Shown here one piece after another: positions 41,751 to 51,012 of a DNA stretch of 64,000 nt. Within the stretch, counting starts at the first letter, position 1. Each line of letters starts with the position of its first letter. The translations under genes and the position numbers were made by a program. The notes under the pieces are model-generated. The model was not told where the DNA came from, made no database searches, and was given only the letters and a program-made list of their open reading frames with translations. The stretch covers positions 2,108,001 through 2,172,000 of the forward strand of contig CAWGLV010000001.1 of the NCBI GenBank assembly GCA_963823495.1. The letters are read 5' to 3'. Origin of the DNA: DATDAH01 sp963823495. GTDB taxonomy: Bacteria; Actinomycetota; Acidimicrobiia; Acidimicrobiales; DATDAH01.

Positions 41751-42325
41751 GCTCGACCACCCCTCGGACCGCGGTGGTCCTGGTCACCGCCCTGGTCCTC
41801 CAGATCGTGGTCGTGCCGTGGGTGACCATCGCCGGCGTGCAGGCGGACCTGCTGCTCCTGGTGACCCTGGCCGCCGGTCTGACCGGTGGGCCGGATCGGG
41901 GCGCTCGCGTCGGTTTCGTCGCCGGGGTCCTCTGGGACCTCGTCGTGGCCGGCCCCTTCGGCCTGTCCGCGCTCACCTACTGCCTCGCCGGGTACTTCGT
42001 GGGGAGTGCGCAGCGCTCGGTGGTCGGCCCGACCTGGTGGGCTCCGATCCCCGGCGCCGGCCTCGCGGCGGCCGCGTCGGTGCTGTTCTACGCAGCCGTC
42101 GGGGTCATCCTCGGTCACCACGCGTGGCTCAGCACCGACACCCTCGTGGTCGCTGTCGTGGTCGGGGTGACGGCCGCGGTCCTTGTCCTGCCCGCGATGC
42201 GTATCCTGGCCTGGACCGAGGGGGAGTCGCTCGGCCTGCGGTTGCCGTCCCGACCGCAGCGCCGGGGGAGTTTCGCCCCCGGGCGCGGGCGGCGCAGATC
42301 AGTGACGACCGGATTCCGACGATGA
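41747..42325 (+). CDS. mreD: Rod-shape determining protein MreD
   Basis: 192 residues with five to six membrane helices. The pattern ADLLLLVTLAAGLTGGPDRG, then GFVAGVLWDLVVAGPFGLSA, is typical of MreD. The C-terminal 30 residues are Arg/Pro-rich and basic, probably cytoplasmic. The GTG start overlaps the mreC stop (GTGA); mrdA begins 25 nt after it. Confidence 0.9.
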   Translation: MSSTTPRTAVVLVTALVLQIVVVPWVTIAGVQADLLLLVTLAAGLTGGPDRGARVGFVAGVLWDLVVAGPFGLSALTYCLAGYFVGSAQRSVVGPTWWAPIPGAGLAAAASVLFYAAVGVILGHHAWLSTDTLVVAVVVGVTAAVLVLPAMRILAWTEGESLGLRLPSRPQRRGSFAPGRGRRRSVTTGFRR

Positions 42326-42350
42326 CCGCCACCCCCACGAGACCACCCCT

Positions 42351-44501
42351 GTGAACACCTCCACCGGCATGCGCCTGTCCGCGCTGGCGATCGTGGCGTT
42401 GTCGCTGATCGGCGCCCTCACGGCCCGACTGTGGTTCCTCACCGCGGTCGAGGGTCAGGCCGCGGTGCAGGCGTCCGACGCCAACCGCATCCGCACCATC
42501 CACATCCAGGCCCCGCGGGGAAGGATCTTCGATCGCAACCAGCAGGTCCTGGTGGACAACCGACAGATCCGCCAGGTCCGCGTCGACACGCGCGTCCTCG
42601 ACGAGGCCGTCGAGTTCGACGAGGACGCCCGAAACGAGGTTTACGGCCGTCTCGCCGACCTCCTCGCCCTGTACGAGGTGCCGGTCGACCCTGACGTCCT
42701 GGCGAGGGCGGGGGAGATGGCGGGGGAGGCCCAAGACCGCGATCTGGCCGCCGAGGTCGCCGCGGGCCGATGGACCCCGGCCATGGTCGCGACCGCGCTG
42801 GAAGAGAACTTCGTCGGAGCCTTCGTGCCCACGCCCGTGGCCTCCGAGGTCCCCGAGGACCTGGAGATCCTGCTGGCGGAGAACCACATCCGGTACCCGG
42901 GCATCGACGTGGACCGGATCGCCGTGCGCGAGTACCCCCACGGAACCCTTGCGGCTCATGTCCTCGGCTACGTCGGACCGATCACCGGCCAGGAGGAGGT
43001 CGATGAGATCCAGGATTCGGCCAAGCCCTACGAACTGACCGACGAAGTCGGTCGGTCAGGGGTGGAGTCCACCTATGAGCGCTGGCTGCGGGGGACCCCT
43101 GGTGAACGCGTTCTCGAGGTCGACGCGACCGGCAACGTCGTCCGCCAGGTGAGCTATGTGGCTCCGGAGCCCGGCATGGATGTCGTGCTCACCCTCGACC
43201 TCCAGGTCCAGGCCCTGCTGGAGAACCAGCTCCAGGCCACGGTCGAGTCCAACGAGGCCCCCGGCGCCTCGGGCGTCGTGGAGGATCCCCGCAATGGCGC
43301 GATCATCGCCATGGCCAGCGTCCCGACCTACGATCCGGACGCGCTCGTCAACGGCATCAGCCAGGCGGAGTTCGAGGAGCTCACCGACCCCGAGGCGGGC
43401 AACGCCCTGCTCAACCGGGCCATCTCCGGTGAGTACGCGCCGGGGTCCACCTTCAAGGTGGTGACCGCCCTGGCGGGTCTCCGGGCCGGGCTCGTGGATC
43501 CCGGCACCAGCTTCTACGACGACGGCATCTACGAGGTGCAGGGCTGCCCCGAGTCCGATCCGTCCTGCAGCTTCCAGAACGCGGGAGCGGTGGGCACCGG
43601 CCAGGTCGCCCTCCAACGCTCCCTGACCGTGTCCAGTGACTGGTACTACTACTGGATCGGGGACAACCTCTGGGCCAACAACGAGCGCCTGGGTGATGAC
43701 TACCTGCAGCAGACCGCCGCCGAGTTCGGGTTCACCGCGGAGACCGAGATCGACCTGGCCGCCGAGCGCGAGGGCTTCGCCTTCACCCCCGAGCTCGTGG
43801 CCCAGCTCCACGAGGACTACCCGGAGGACTTCCCGTTCGGGGACTGGACGGCGGGCAACACCATCAACATGGCCATCGGCCAGGGCGACATCGGCGTCAC
43901 CCCGATGCAGCTCACCAACGCGTACGCCGCGCTGGCCAACGGCGGGACCCTGTACCGGCCCCACGTCGGCGGTGCGGCGTGGGCCCCGGACCCGGCCCAG
44001 AACACCTGGGTGCAGGACCCCCGGACGCCGTGCGCGGACAACGCCGGCGAGATCTGCACGGTGACCCCCTCCCAGGTCGGCTCGGTGGAGATCCCCGACG
44101 AGTGGCGGGACCCGATGATCGCCGGCCTGGTCGGCGTCTCCGGCGGGGAGGGCACGGCTGCGTCGGCCTTCGAGGGCTTCGACCTCGGTTCCTTTCCTGT
44201 CGGGGGCAAGACCGGTACGGCGCAGGTGTCGGGCAAGGGCGACTTCGCCCTCTACGTGGGGTTCGGCCCCGTCAGGCCCGGGCAGATGCCCGAGTACGTG
44301 GTGTCGGTGATCATCGAGGACGTCGGCCAGTTCGGCGGCGACGTCGCCGCGCCCGTGGCCCGCGCCGTCTTCGACGGACTCCGCGATCCGGCGATGCTCC
44401 CGATGATCGACTCCCGTCCGGCCACGCCTCTGCCCGCGACCTCCGCGGAGGCCGACGACAGCGCCACCTCCGACCCCGTGACCGAGGGGTCCGACCGATG
44501 A
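42351..44501 (+). CDS. mrdA: Penicillin-binding protein 2 (elongation transpeptidase)
   Basis: 716 residues with an N-terminal membrane anchor (LSALAIVALSLIGALTARLW), a dimerisation domain beginning IQAPRGRIFDRNQQVLVDNR, and a transpeptidase domain. Active-site motifs: SxxK in GEYAPGSTFKVVTAL, SxD in TVSSDWYYYW, KTG in VGGKTGTAQVSG. It cross-links peptidoglycan during elongation. A cysteine pair (GCPESDPSC) lies in an insert before the second motif. Its stop overlaps rodA (ATGA). Confidence 0.95.
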   Translation: MNTSTGMRLSALAIVALSLIGALTARLWFLTAVEGQAAVQASDANRIRTIHIQAPRGRIFDRNQQVLVDNRQIRQVRVDTRVLDEAVEFDEDARNEVYGRLADLLALYEVPVDPDVLARAGEMAGEAQDRDLAAEVAAGRWTPAMVATALEENFVGAFVPTPVASEVPEDLEILLAENHIRYPGIDVDRIAVREYPHGTLAAHVLGYVGPITGQEEVDEIQDSAKPYELTDEVGRSGVESTYERWLRGTPGERVLEVDATGNVVRQVSYVAPEPGMDVVLTLDLQVQALLENQLQATVESNEAPGASGVVEDPRNGAIIAMASVPTYDPDALVNGISQAEFEELTDPEAGNALLNRAISGEYAPGSTFKVVTALAGLRAGLVDPGTSFYDDGIYEVQGCPESDPSCSFQNAGAVGTGQVALQRSLTVSSDWYYYWIGDNLWANNERLGDDYLQQTAAEFGFTAETEIDLAAEREGFAFTPELVAQLHEDYPEDFPFGDWTAGNTINMAIGQGDIGVTPMQLTNAYAALANGGTLYRPHVGGAAWAPDPAQNTWVQDPRTPCADNAGEICTVTPSQVGSVEIPDEWRDPMIAGLVGVSGGEGTAASAFEGFDLGSFPVGGKTGTAQVSGKGDFALYVGFGPVRPGQMPEYVVSVIIEDVGQFGGDVAAPVARAVFDGLRDPAMLPMIDSRPATPLPATSAEADDSATSDPVTEGSDR

Positions 44502-45667
44502 CCGCCCCCTCCTTGGCGCGTGGCGGCCTGGCGTCGGCCCGGAACCGCTCGACCGCCCGGCGGGCGCTGGCCCTGCCCGACGCCCTACAGCACGTGGACT
44601 TCCTCCTGGTGGGCGCGACCCTCGCGGTCGCCGCGCTGGGTGTGGTGATGGTCTACAGCGCCACCCAGGGCAACGACGAGGCGCCGACGACCTTCTTCCT
44701 CCAGCGCCAGGCGATCTTCGTGATCCTCGGTGTGGGGCTCATGGCCGCCGTCGCCGCCTTCGACTACCGCCGTCTGCGGGACTGGGCCATTCCCATCGCG
44801 GGGGTCGCGCTGGCCCTGCTCTTCGGCGTCCTCACCCCGCTGGGCGCGAAGAACAAGGGCATCCAGGCCTGGTACGAGCTCGCCGGTTTCCAGCTGCAGC
44901 CCGCCGAGTTGGCCAAGCTGGCCCTCATCATCGGGTTGGCCGCGTTCCTCACGCTCGACCAGCAGGAGATCGACGGCAGGCGGCTGGCCACCATCCTCGG
45001 CATCGCGGCCGTGCCGATGGCCCTGATCATGCTGCAGCCCGACCTCGGGACCGTGCTGGTGTTCGGCGTGGTCACGCTGGCCATCGTCTTCATCGCCGGG
45101 GCCCGGCCTCGCCACTTCGCGGTGCTCCTGCTCCTCGGGATCATCGCGACGGTCGGGATCCTCAACAGCAACGTGCTGGCCGACTACCAGCAGAACCGGC
45201 TCACCAGCTTCCTCGACACGACCGAGGTGGGTAGCGATGCCCGCTACAACCAGGACCAGTCCCAGAACGCCATCGGGGCCGGCCGTCTGTCCGGACAAGG
45301 TCTCTTCGACGGCACCCAGACCGGCCTGGGCTTCGTCCCCGAGCAGCACACCGACTTCATCTTCACGGTCGTGGGGGAGGAGCTCGGCTTCCTCGGCGGT
45401 GCCACCCTGTTGGGCATGTTCACCGTGATCCTGTGGCGCGTCTGGCGTACCGCGCAGCTGGCGCGGGACGAGTTCGGCATGCTCGTCTGCGTCGGCGTGC
45501 TGGCCATGCTGCTGTTCCAGATCTTCGAGAACATCGGCATGGCCATGGGGATCATGCCCGTGACCGGCATCCCGCTGCCGTTGATGTCCTACGGCGGGTC
45601 CTCCATCCTCACCGCGTTCGCCGCCATCGGCCTGGTGTTGAACGTCCACATCCACCGGTTCGCCTGA
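44498..45667 (+). CDS. rodA: SEDS glycosyltransferase RodA
   Basis: 389 residues with about ten membrane helices. SEDS motifs: VVMVYSATQGND, FQLQPAELAKLALIIGLAAF, MLQPDLGTVLVF, AIGAGRLSGQGLFDGTQT, VPEQHTDFIFTVVGEELGFL and IPLPLMSYGGSSIL. It polymerises lipid II together with PBP2. ATG 44498 overlaps the mrdA stop (ATGA), so polymerase and cross-linker are made in step. Confidence 0.95.
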   Translation: MTAPSLARGGLASARNRSTARRALALPDALQHVDFLLVGATLAVAALGVVMVYSATQGNDEAPTTFFLQRQAIFVILGVGLMAAVAAFDYRRLRDWAIPIAGVALALLFGVLTPLGAKNKGIQAWYELAGFQLQPAELAKLALIIGLAAFLTLDQQEIDGRRLATILGIAAVPMALIMLQPDLGTVLVFGVVTLAIVFIAGARPRHFAVLLLLGIIATVGILNSNVLADYQQNRLTSFLDTTEVGSDARYNQDQSQNAIGAGRLSGQGLFDGTQTGLGFVPEQHTDFIFTVVGEELGFLGGATLLGMFTVILWRVWRTAQLARDEFGMLVCVGVLAMLLFQIFENIGMAMGIMPVTGIPLPLMSYGGSSILTAFAAIGLVLNVHIHRFA

Positions 45668-45802
45668 GATCGTCACACTGGCGTGGCTCCGCTGCGCTCA
45701 GCCCCGCCGGCGCCGCCGATGCCGCGGGTCCTCTCGGCTGCTCCGCTCCGCTGCGCAGCGTTACCCGAAGGCATGGGTCCCTCGGCCAGGATCAACGGCC
45801 GG
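45668..45802. other. Intergenic stretch after the mre operon
   Basis: It contains repeated GCTCCGCTGCG-like words and a perfect 12-bp palindrome CGCTGCGCAGCG near 45753. It may include the mre operon terminator, but no clear T-run follows. Confidence 0.3.
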
Positions 45803-45808
45803 TAGCAT
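45803..45808 (+). promoter_or_regulatory. -10-like box TAGCAT for the radical SAM gene
   Basis: TAGCAT covers the first in-frame ATG (45807) and lies 10 nt before the second (45819), favouring the second as the start. Confidence 0.45.
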
Positions 45809-45818
45809 GGTGCCGATC

Positions 45819-47774
45819 ATGACCATCTGGCCCGAGCTGGAGCCGCTCCTGGGCGAGGTCCAGAAGCCGGCCCGCTACATCGGTGGCGAGTTGGGGGCGG
45901 TCACCCCCGAGCACGGTCCCGGGCGCGTGGCCTGGCTCCTGCTCTACCCCGACGCCTACGAGGTCGGGCTGCCCAACCAGGGGCTCCAGATCCTCTACGA
46001 GATCCTCAACGAGCGCCCCGACGCCGTGGCCGAGCGCGCCTACGCCCCGTGGACCGACCTCGAGGCGCGGCTCCGGGCCAAGGGTCTTCCTCTGTTCTCG
46101 GTCGACTCGCACCTCCCGGCCACCGACTTCGACGTCCTGGCCTTCAACCTCTCCGCCGAGCTCGTCTACACCAACGTGCTCAACTGCATCGACCTGGCGG
46201 GATCGCCGGTGCGGGCCACCGATCGCACCGGCGAGCACCCGATCGTGATCTGCGGTGGCCACTGCGCCTACAACCCCGAGCCGTTGGCCGACTTCGTGGA
46301 CGCCTTCGTGCTCGGGGACGGCGAGGAGGTGGTCGGCGAGATCACCGACGTCATCGGCGGGTGGACCGCCGGACGCCGCACCGAGTCCTCGCGCCGCGAC
46401 TGCCTGCGGGCCCTGGCCGGCGTCGCCGGGGTCTACGTGCCGATGTTCTACGAGCCGGTCTACTCCGGCGCCGATCTGGTGGCCATCGAGCCCACCGAGC
46501 CCGGCATCCCCGCGCTGGTCGAGAAGCGGACCGTGGCCGACCTGGCGGAGTGGCCCTATCCCAAGAACCAACTCGTCCCGCTGACCGAGGTGGTCCACGA
46601 CCGTCTCAACGTCGAGGTCTTCCGCGGCTGCACGCGGGGCTGCCGCTTCTGCCAGGCCGGGATGATCACCCGCCCGGTCCGGGAGCGGCCCGCCGACCAG
46701 GTCCGCTCGATGATCCAGTCCGGGCTCCAGCGCACGGGTTACGACGAGGTCGCCCTCACCTCGCTGTCCACCGCCGACTACAGCGGCATCCAGGAGTCGG
46801 TCAAGGCGGCCATGGACGACGACGCCCCGGGTTGTGGCCGGGTCTCGGTGTCGCTGCCCAGCCTCCGGGTCGACGCCTTCACCGTGGGCATCGCCGCGGA
46901 GATCCAGCGCGCCCGGCGCACCGGGCTCACCTTCGCCCCCGAGGCCGGGACCTGGCGCATGCGTCAGGTCATCAACAAGCTCATCAGCGAGGACGACCTC
47001 TACGGCGCGGTCGAGTCCGCCTACTCCCAGGGTTGGCGGCGGATGAAGCTCTACTTCCTGACCGGCCTGCCGACCGAGACCGACGAGGACACCCTTGGCA
47101 TCGCCCGCCTGGCCCGCAACTGCGTCGAGCTGGGCAGGACCCACACCAACAAGCCGTCCATGACGGTGTCGGTGGGCGGCTTCGTGCCCAAGCCCTTCAC
47201 GCCTTTCCAGTGGTTCGGCCAGAACACCGACACCGAACTGCGCCGCAAGGTCGGCCTGCTGCGGGACGACCTCAAGCGGGACAAGGGCGTCCAGCTCAAG
47301 TGGCACGACCCGACCGCCAGCCTGGTCGAGGGCCTGATGTCTCGAGGCGACCGTCGCCTCGGTCCCGTCCTCGAGGACGTGTGGCGGGCCGGGGGCATCT
47401 TCCAGGAGTGGTCCGAGCACTTCGACATGCGCCTCTGGACCGACGCCATGGCCAAGCACGGCCTGGACATGGACTGGTACGTCCACCGTCACCGCCACGA
47501 GGACGAGGTCTTCGCCTGGGACCACCTCTCGGCCGGGCTGCACAAGGACTTCCTCTGGCAGGACTGGCGGGACGCTCTCGACGAGGTCGGCCTGGAGGAC
47601 TGTCGGTGGATCCCCTGCTATGACTGCGGAGCCTGCACCGGCTACGGCATCGAGCACATCGTGGCCTCGGCCAAGCCGCCCGCCGGCGGCAGCCAGGGCA
47701 CCGGTCAGGGCCTCGAGTGGAACAGCGCCACGCCGGTCACCCTCGGGGCCAAGCCGGTGGGGGTGGGGTCATGA
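45819..47774 (+). CDS. TIGR03960-family B12-binding/radical SAM protein
   Basis: 651 residues from ATG 45819. It starts near LLGEVQKPARYIGGELG, characteristic of this family. The B12-type N-terminal part (LLYPDAYEVGLPNQGLQILY, then FNLSAELVYTNVLN) is followed by the radical SAM cluster motif RGCTRGCRFCQAG (CxxxCxxC, ~270). The C-terminus has an extra Cys set, CYDCGACTG. Such genes are nearly always paired with a DUF2344 gene; here it overlaps one by ATGA, and RNase E/G follows. The substrate is not established; an RNA or ribosome link has been suggested from the neighbourhood. Confidence 0.9.
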   Translation: MTIWPELEPLLGEVQKPARYIGGELGAVTPEHGPGRVAWLLLYPDAYEVGLPNQGLQILYEILNERPDAVAERAYAPWTDLEARLRAKGLPLFSVDSHLPATDFDVLAFNLSAELVYTNVLNCIDLAGSPVRATDRTGEHPIVICGGHCAYNPEPLADFVDAFVLGDGEEVVGEITDVIGGWTAGRRTESSRRDCLRALAGVAGVYVPMFYEPVYSGADLVAIEPTEPGIPALVEKRTVADLAEWPYPKNQLVPLTEVVHDRLNVEVFRGCTRGCRFCQAGMITRPVRERPADQVRSMIQSGLQRTGYDEVALTSLSTADYSGIQESVKAAMDDDAPGCGRVSVSLPSLRVDAFTVGIAAEIQRARRTGLTFAPEAGTWRMRQVINKLISEDDLYGAVESAYSQGWRRMKLYFLTGLPTETDEDTLGIARLARNCVELGRTHTNKPSMTVSVGGFVPKPFTPFQWFGQNTDTELRRKVGLLRDDLKRDKGVQLKWHDPTASLVEGLMSRGDRRLGPVLEDVWRAGGIFQEWSEHFDMRLWTDAMAKHGLDMDWYVHRHRHEDEVFAWDHLSAGLHKDFLWQDWRDALDEVGLEDCRWIPCYDCGACTGYGIEHIVASAKPPAGGSQGTGQGLEWNSATPVTLGAKPVGVGS

Positions 47775-48538
47775 TCGACGAGCCCGCCGAGCGGGAGAAG
47801 GGCCCGGCCTTCGCCGAGGTGCCCGGGCCGACGGTCCGCTTCCGCTTCACCAAGCACGGCAAGGTCCGCTTCACCAGCCACCGCGACGTGGCCCGCCTGT
47901 GGGAGCGAGCTCTGCGCCGGGCCGGCGTCGGCGTCGTCTACAGCGAGGGCTTCTCGCCCCGGCCCCGCATGGCCTTCGGCCTGGCCCTGCCCACCGGCCA
48001 CGCCTCCGACGGCGAGTACGTCGACCTGCGCCTCGACCACGAGCCCGACGAGGGCCTTCCCGTTCTCTGTGCCCGCCTCACCGACGTCCTCCCCGACGGC
48101 ATCACCGTCCCGGCCGCCGAGGTGATCCCTCCCGGCACCCCCTCCCTGCAGGAGGCCGTGGTCGCCTGCACCTGGACCGCCGACCTCGGCGGCCCGTCCC
48201 TCACCCAGGCCGAGGCCGCCATCGCGGCGACCCTGGCCGCCGACGAGCTCCCCATCGAGCGGGAGCGCAAGGGCAAGGCACAGGTCGTCGACCTGCGCCC
48301 GGCCATCAACGAGTTGTCCGTGGAGGAGGACCCGGCCGACCAGGCCGTGGTCCTCACCGCAGTCCTGGCCACCCGTCCGGCGTCGTTCCGCCCCGAGGAA
48401 CTGGTCGAAGCCCTCGACCCCTCGTGGCGTGTGCTGCGGGCGTGCCGCAAGAACCAATGGATCATCGACGAGGACGCCTGGCGAGAACCTGTGCCAATGG
48501 TCGTCCCGTCGTCGCGCGCCGAGGCGCGCGCGTCATGA
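47771..48538 (+). CDS. TIGR03936/DUF2344-family protein
   Basis: 255 residues, ATG 47771 (ATGA overlap with the radical SAM gene). The opening TVRFRFTKHGKVRFTSHRDV and the YSEGFSPRPRMAFGLALPTG segment define the family. It is almost always linked to, or fused with, the TIGR03960 radical SAM protein, and presumably forms a complex or presents the substrate. Activity unknown. Confidence 0.92.
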   Translation: MIDEPAEREKGPAFAEVPGPTVRFRFTKHGKVRFTSHRDVARLWERALRRAGVGVVYSEGFSPRPRMAFGLALPTGHASDGEYVDLRLDHEPDEGLPVLCARLTDVLPDGITVPAAEVIPPGTPSLQEAVVACTWTADLGGPSLTQAEAAIAATLAADELPIERERKGKAQVVDLRPAINELSVEEDPADQAVVLTAVLATRPASFRPEELVEALDPSWRVLRACRKNQWIIDEDAWREPVPMVVPSSRAEARAS

Positions 48539-48553
48539 GAAGGGACCCACCAG

Positions 48554-50302
48554 ATGCCCGACGACCGCGATGCGGACCGGACCCGAGACCGAGACGACAC
48601 CGAGCGGCTCCCTGACGAGCTCCCGGATCGGATCTCCGAGAACCGACCCTCGGCCGAGGCGGCCGACCGGGCCACCGTGCGCAAGCCCCAGATCGGCGAC
48701 ACGCGGCCCGCGCCGCCCGGCGAGGGCAGTGGGGACTCGACCTCAGCCGGGCGCGGCTCGGGTGGGGGCGGCGGTGGCACGTCATCGGGCGCCCGCCGTC
48801 GGCGACGTCGGGGCGGCCGCGGCCGTGGGGGCGGCGGTGGCCAAGGCGGTGGCGGCGGCCAGGGCCGGGGCGGCAACCGCAGCGGCGCCAATCGCAGCCA
48901 GGGCGGCCGTGGGGGTGGTGGCGGGGAGACCGTGACCCCGGTCGAGGCGCTCCTCACCGATGACGACGACGCTCCCGAGCTGGACGAGAAGACCTTGAAG
49001 CGGCGCCGCGGGCGGCGGCGCAAGGGGCGGGCCGTGGGCCGGTACTCCATGGCGGTGAGCGTCACCGCCGGCGTGACTCAGATCGCGGTGCTCGAGGGCC
49101 GCTCGCTGGTCGAGCACCAGGTCTCGCGACCCTCCGACGACATCAGCCAGATCCACGGGAACATCTACATCGGACGGGTGCAGAACGTCCTGCCCGGCAT
49201 GGAGGCGGCGTTCATCGACATCGCCACCCCGAAGAACGCGGTGCTCTACCGGGGGGATGTCCAGTACGACCCCGAGGACATCGAGGAGAAGGGCCAGCCC
49301 CGCATCGAGCAGATCCTCAAGAACGGCCAGACCATCATCTGCCAGGTCACCAAGAACCCGATCGGGGCCAAGGGGGCCCGGCTCACCCAGGAGGTCTCCC
49401 TGCCCGGACGTTTCGTCGTGCTCGTCCCGGGCACCTCGACCTACGGCATCTCCAAGCGCCTGCCCGACAACGAGCGCAAGCGCCTGCGGGGGATCCTGGA
49501 CGAGGTCAAGCTCGACGGCCACGGCGTCATCGTCCGTACGGCGGCCGAGAACGTCACCGAAGAGGAGATCACCCGGGACCTGAAGCGCCTCGTCGAACAG
49601 TGGCGGCAGATCGAAGCGCTGGCCAAGAGGTCCAAGGCCCCGGCCCTCCTCTACCGCGAGCCGGACATGGCGCTCCGGGTCATCCGCGAGGAGTTCAACC
49701 CCGACTACCGCTCGGTCACCATCGACGATCCCACCCTGGCCGACCAGGTCCGGGACTACGTCGACAGCGTCTCGCCCGGCTTGGGCGAACGGGTCGAGTC
49801 CTACGACGCCGACGCGGAGGGCCTGTCCCTCTTCGAGCGCCTCCACATCCACGAGCAGATCCACAAGGCGCTGGACCGGAAGGTCTGGCTGCCGTCGGGC
49901 GGCTCGCTGATCATCGAGCACACCGAGGCGCTCACCGTCATCGACGTCAACACGGGCAAGAACGTGGGCAAGTCGAGCCTCGAGGAGACGGTCTTCGTCA
50001 ACAACCTGGAGGCCGCCGAGGAGATCGCTCGTCAGCTGCGGCTCCGCGACATCGGCGGGATCATCGTCATCGACTTCATCGACATGGAGGTCAAGGCCAA
50101 CCGGGCCGCGGTGGGCAAGACCTTCCGGGAGGCCCTGTCCCGGGACAAGACCCGGACCCAGGTCTTCGACATCTCCGAGCTCGGCCTGGTCGAGATGACC
50201 CGCAAGCGCATCGGTGAGGGCCTGCTCGAGTCCCTGTCCTCGACGTGTCCCGCCTGTACCGGCCGAGGTCGGATCGTGGACACCGAGCTCGTCGGCGAAT
50301 AG
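48554..50302 (+). CDS. rne: Ribonuclease E/G family protein
   Basis: 582 residues. The first ~150 are disordered, acidic and then very Gly/Arg-rich (runs of G, RRRRRRGGRGRG), likely an RNA-binding tail. The catalytic core begins YSMAVSVTAGVTQIAVLEG, followed by the S1-like GNIYIGRVQNVLPGMEAAFI. Catalytic Asp residues are in LTVIDVNTGKNVGKSS and IIVIDFIDMEVK, and the zinc-link motif is CPACTGRGRI. It performs endonucleolytic mRNA decay and rRNA processing. It precedes rplU-rpmA, a common order. Confidence 0.95.
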   Translation: MPDDRDADRTRDRDDTERLPDELPDRISENRPSAEAADRATVRKPQIGDTRPAPPGEGSGDSTSAGRGSGGGGGGTSSGARRRRRRGGRGRGGGGGQGGGGGQGRGGNRSGANRSQGGRGGGGGETVTPVEALLTDDDDAPELDEKTLKRRRGRRRKGRAVGRYSMAVSVTAGVTQIAVLEGRSLVEHQVSRPSDDISQIHGNIYIGRVQNVLPGMEAAFIDIATPKNAVLYRGDVQYDPEDIEEKGQPRIEQILKNGQTIICQVTKNPIGAKGARLTQEVSLPGRFVVLVPGTSTYGISKRLPDNERKRLRGILDEVKLDGHGVIVRTAAENVTEEEITRDLKRLVEQWRQIEALAKRSKAPALLYREPDMALRVIREEFNPDYRSVTIDDPTLADQVRDYVDSVSPGLGERVESYDADAEGLSLFERLHIHEQIHKALDRKVWLPSGGSLIIEHTEALTVIDVNTGKNVGKSSLEETVFVNNLEAAEEIARQLRLRDIGGIIVIDFIDMEVKANRAAVGKTFREALSRDKTRTQVFDISELGLVEMTRKRIGEGLLESLSSTCPACTGRGRIVDTELVGE

Positions 50303-50336
50303 GCGAGGCCGCGAGTGACCAGTGGTCCCGCGCCGG

Positions 50337-50342
50337 TAGGCT
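50337..50342 (+). promoter_or_regulatory. -10-like box TAGGCT for rplU-rpmA
   Basis: TAGGCT ends 9 nt before the rplU ATG at 50352. Confidence 0.5.
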
Positions 50343-50351
50343 CGTGCCTCC

Positions 50352-50669
50352 ATGTACGCAGTCATCAGCACCGGCGGTAAGCAGTACCGCGTCACCGAGG
50401 GCGAACGCCTCGATGTCGAACGCCTCGGCGACCTCGACAGCACCGTCGAGCTGGCTCCGGTCCTCGTCGTCGACGGTGACCGGGTCGTCGCCTCCGCCGA
50501 GGCCCTGGCCAAGACCAAGGTGAAGGCCAAGGTCGTGGGCGAGGTCAAGGGCCCCAAGATCGTGGGCTTCACCTACAAGAACAAGACCAACCAGCGCAAG
50601 CGCTGGGGTCACCGCCAGCACTACTCGACCATCGAGATCACCGGGATCACCGGCGTCCCGAAGGGATAA
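50352..50669 (+). CDS. rplU: 50S ribosomal protein L21
   Basis: 105 residues. MYAVISTGGKQYRVTEGERL at the start and the basic YKNKTNQRKRWGHRQHY loop near the end are L21 signatures. First gene of rplU-rpmA; rpmA begins 6 nt later. Confidence 0.98.
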   Translation: MYAVISTGGKQYRVTEGERLDVERLGDLDSTVELAPVLVVDGDRVVASAEALAKTKVKAKVVGEVKGPKIVGFTYKNKTNQRKRWGHRQHYSTIEITGITGVPKG

Positions 50670-50675
50670 CGGACC

Positions 50676-50930
50676 ATGTCGAAGACCAAGGGCGGCGGTT
50701 CCACCCGGAACGGCCGTGACTCCACCAGCAAGCGCCTCGGCGTCAAGGTGTACGACGGAACGGCCGTCAACGCCGGCGCCATCCTGGTGCGCCAGCGGGG
50801 GACCAAGATCCATCCCGGTGACAACGTCGGCCGTGGCGGCGACGACACCCTGTTCGCCACCGCCAACGGCACCGTGAAGTACGGCGCCCGCAAGGGCCGC
50901 AAGAACGTCTCTGTCCTCACCGACGGTTGA
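50676..50930 (+). CDS. rpmA: 50S ribosomal protein L27
   Basis: 84 residues. GGGSTRNGRDSTSKRLGVKV and GAILVRQRGTKIHPGDNVG are L27 signatures. The N-terminus MSKTKGGGS starts directly with the functional tail that reaches the peptidyl-transferase centre, so no cleaved extension is present. Confidence 0.98.
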   Translation: MSKTKGGGSTRNGRDSTSKRLGVKVYDGTAVNAGAILVRQRGTKIHPGDNVGRGGDDTLFATANGTVKYGARKGRKNVSVLTDG

Positions 50931-50953
50931 ACCGTCGGGCCGCCTTCGGCGGC
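50919..50953 (+). terminator. Double hairpin after rpmA
   Basis: CCGACGGTT/AACCGTCGG straddles the rpmA stop, and GCCGCC (50939-50944) pairs with GGCGGC (50948-50953) through a 3-nt loop. The two stems are partly exclusive. A terminator is likely, although no T-run follows. Confidence 0.55.
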
Positions 50954-51000
50954 TGATCCTCGGTTCCCGCTGAAGACCGTGGCCTGTCCCACCTCGTCCG

Positions 51001-51006
51001 TAAGGT
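51001..51006 (+). promoter_or_regulatory. -10-like box TAAGGT for dgt
   Basis: TAAGGT ends 6 nt before the GTG at 51013. Confidence 0.4.
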
Positions 51007-51012
51007 GAGGTC

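Noticed and set aside
45792..47657. A 621-codon minus-strand frame across the radical SAM gene
   Set aside because: The plus strand carries the CxxxCxxC motif and family N-terminus; the antisense product is low-complexity Gly/Val/Asp-rich.
48782..50572. A 596-codon minus-strand frame across RNase E/G and rplU
   Set aside because: Antisense of two well-recognised genes, with no promoter box or domain of its own.
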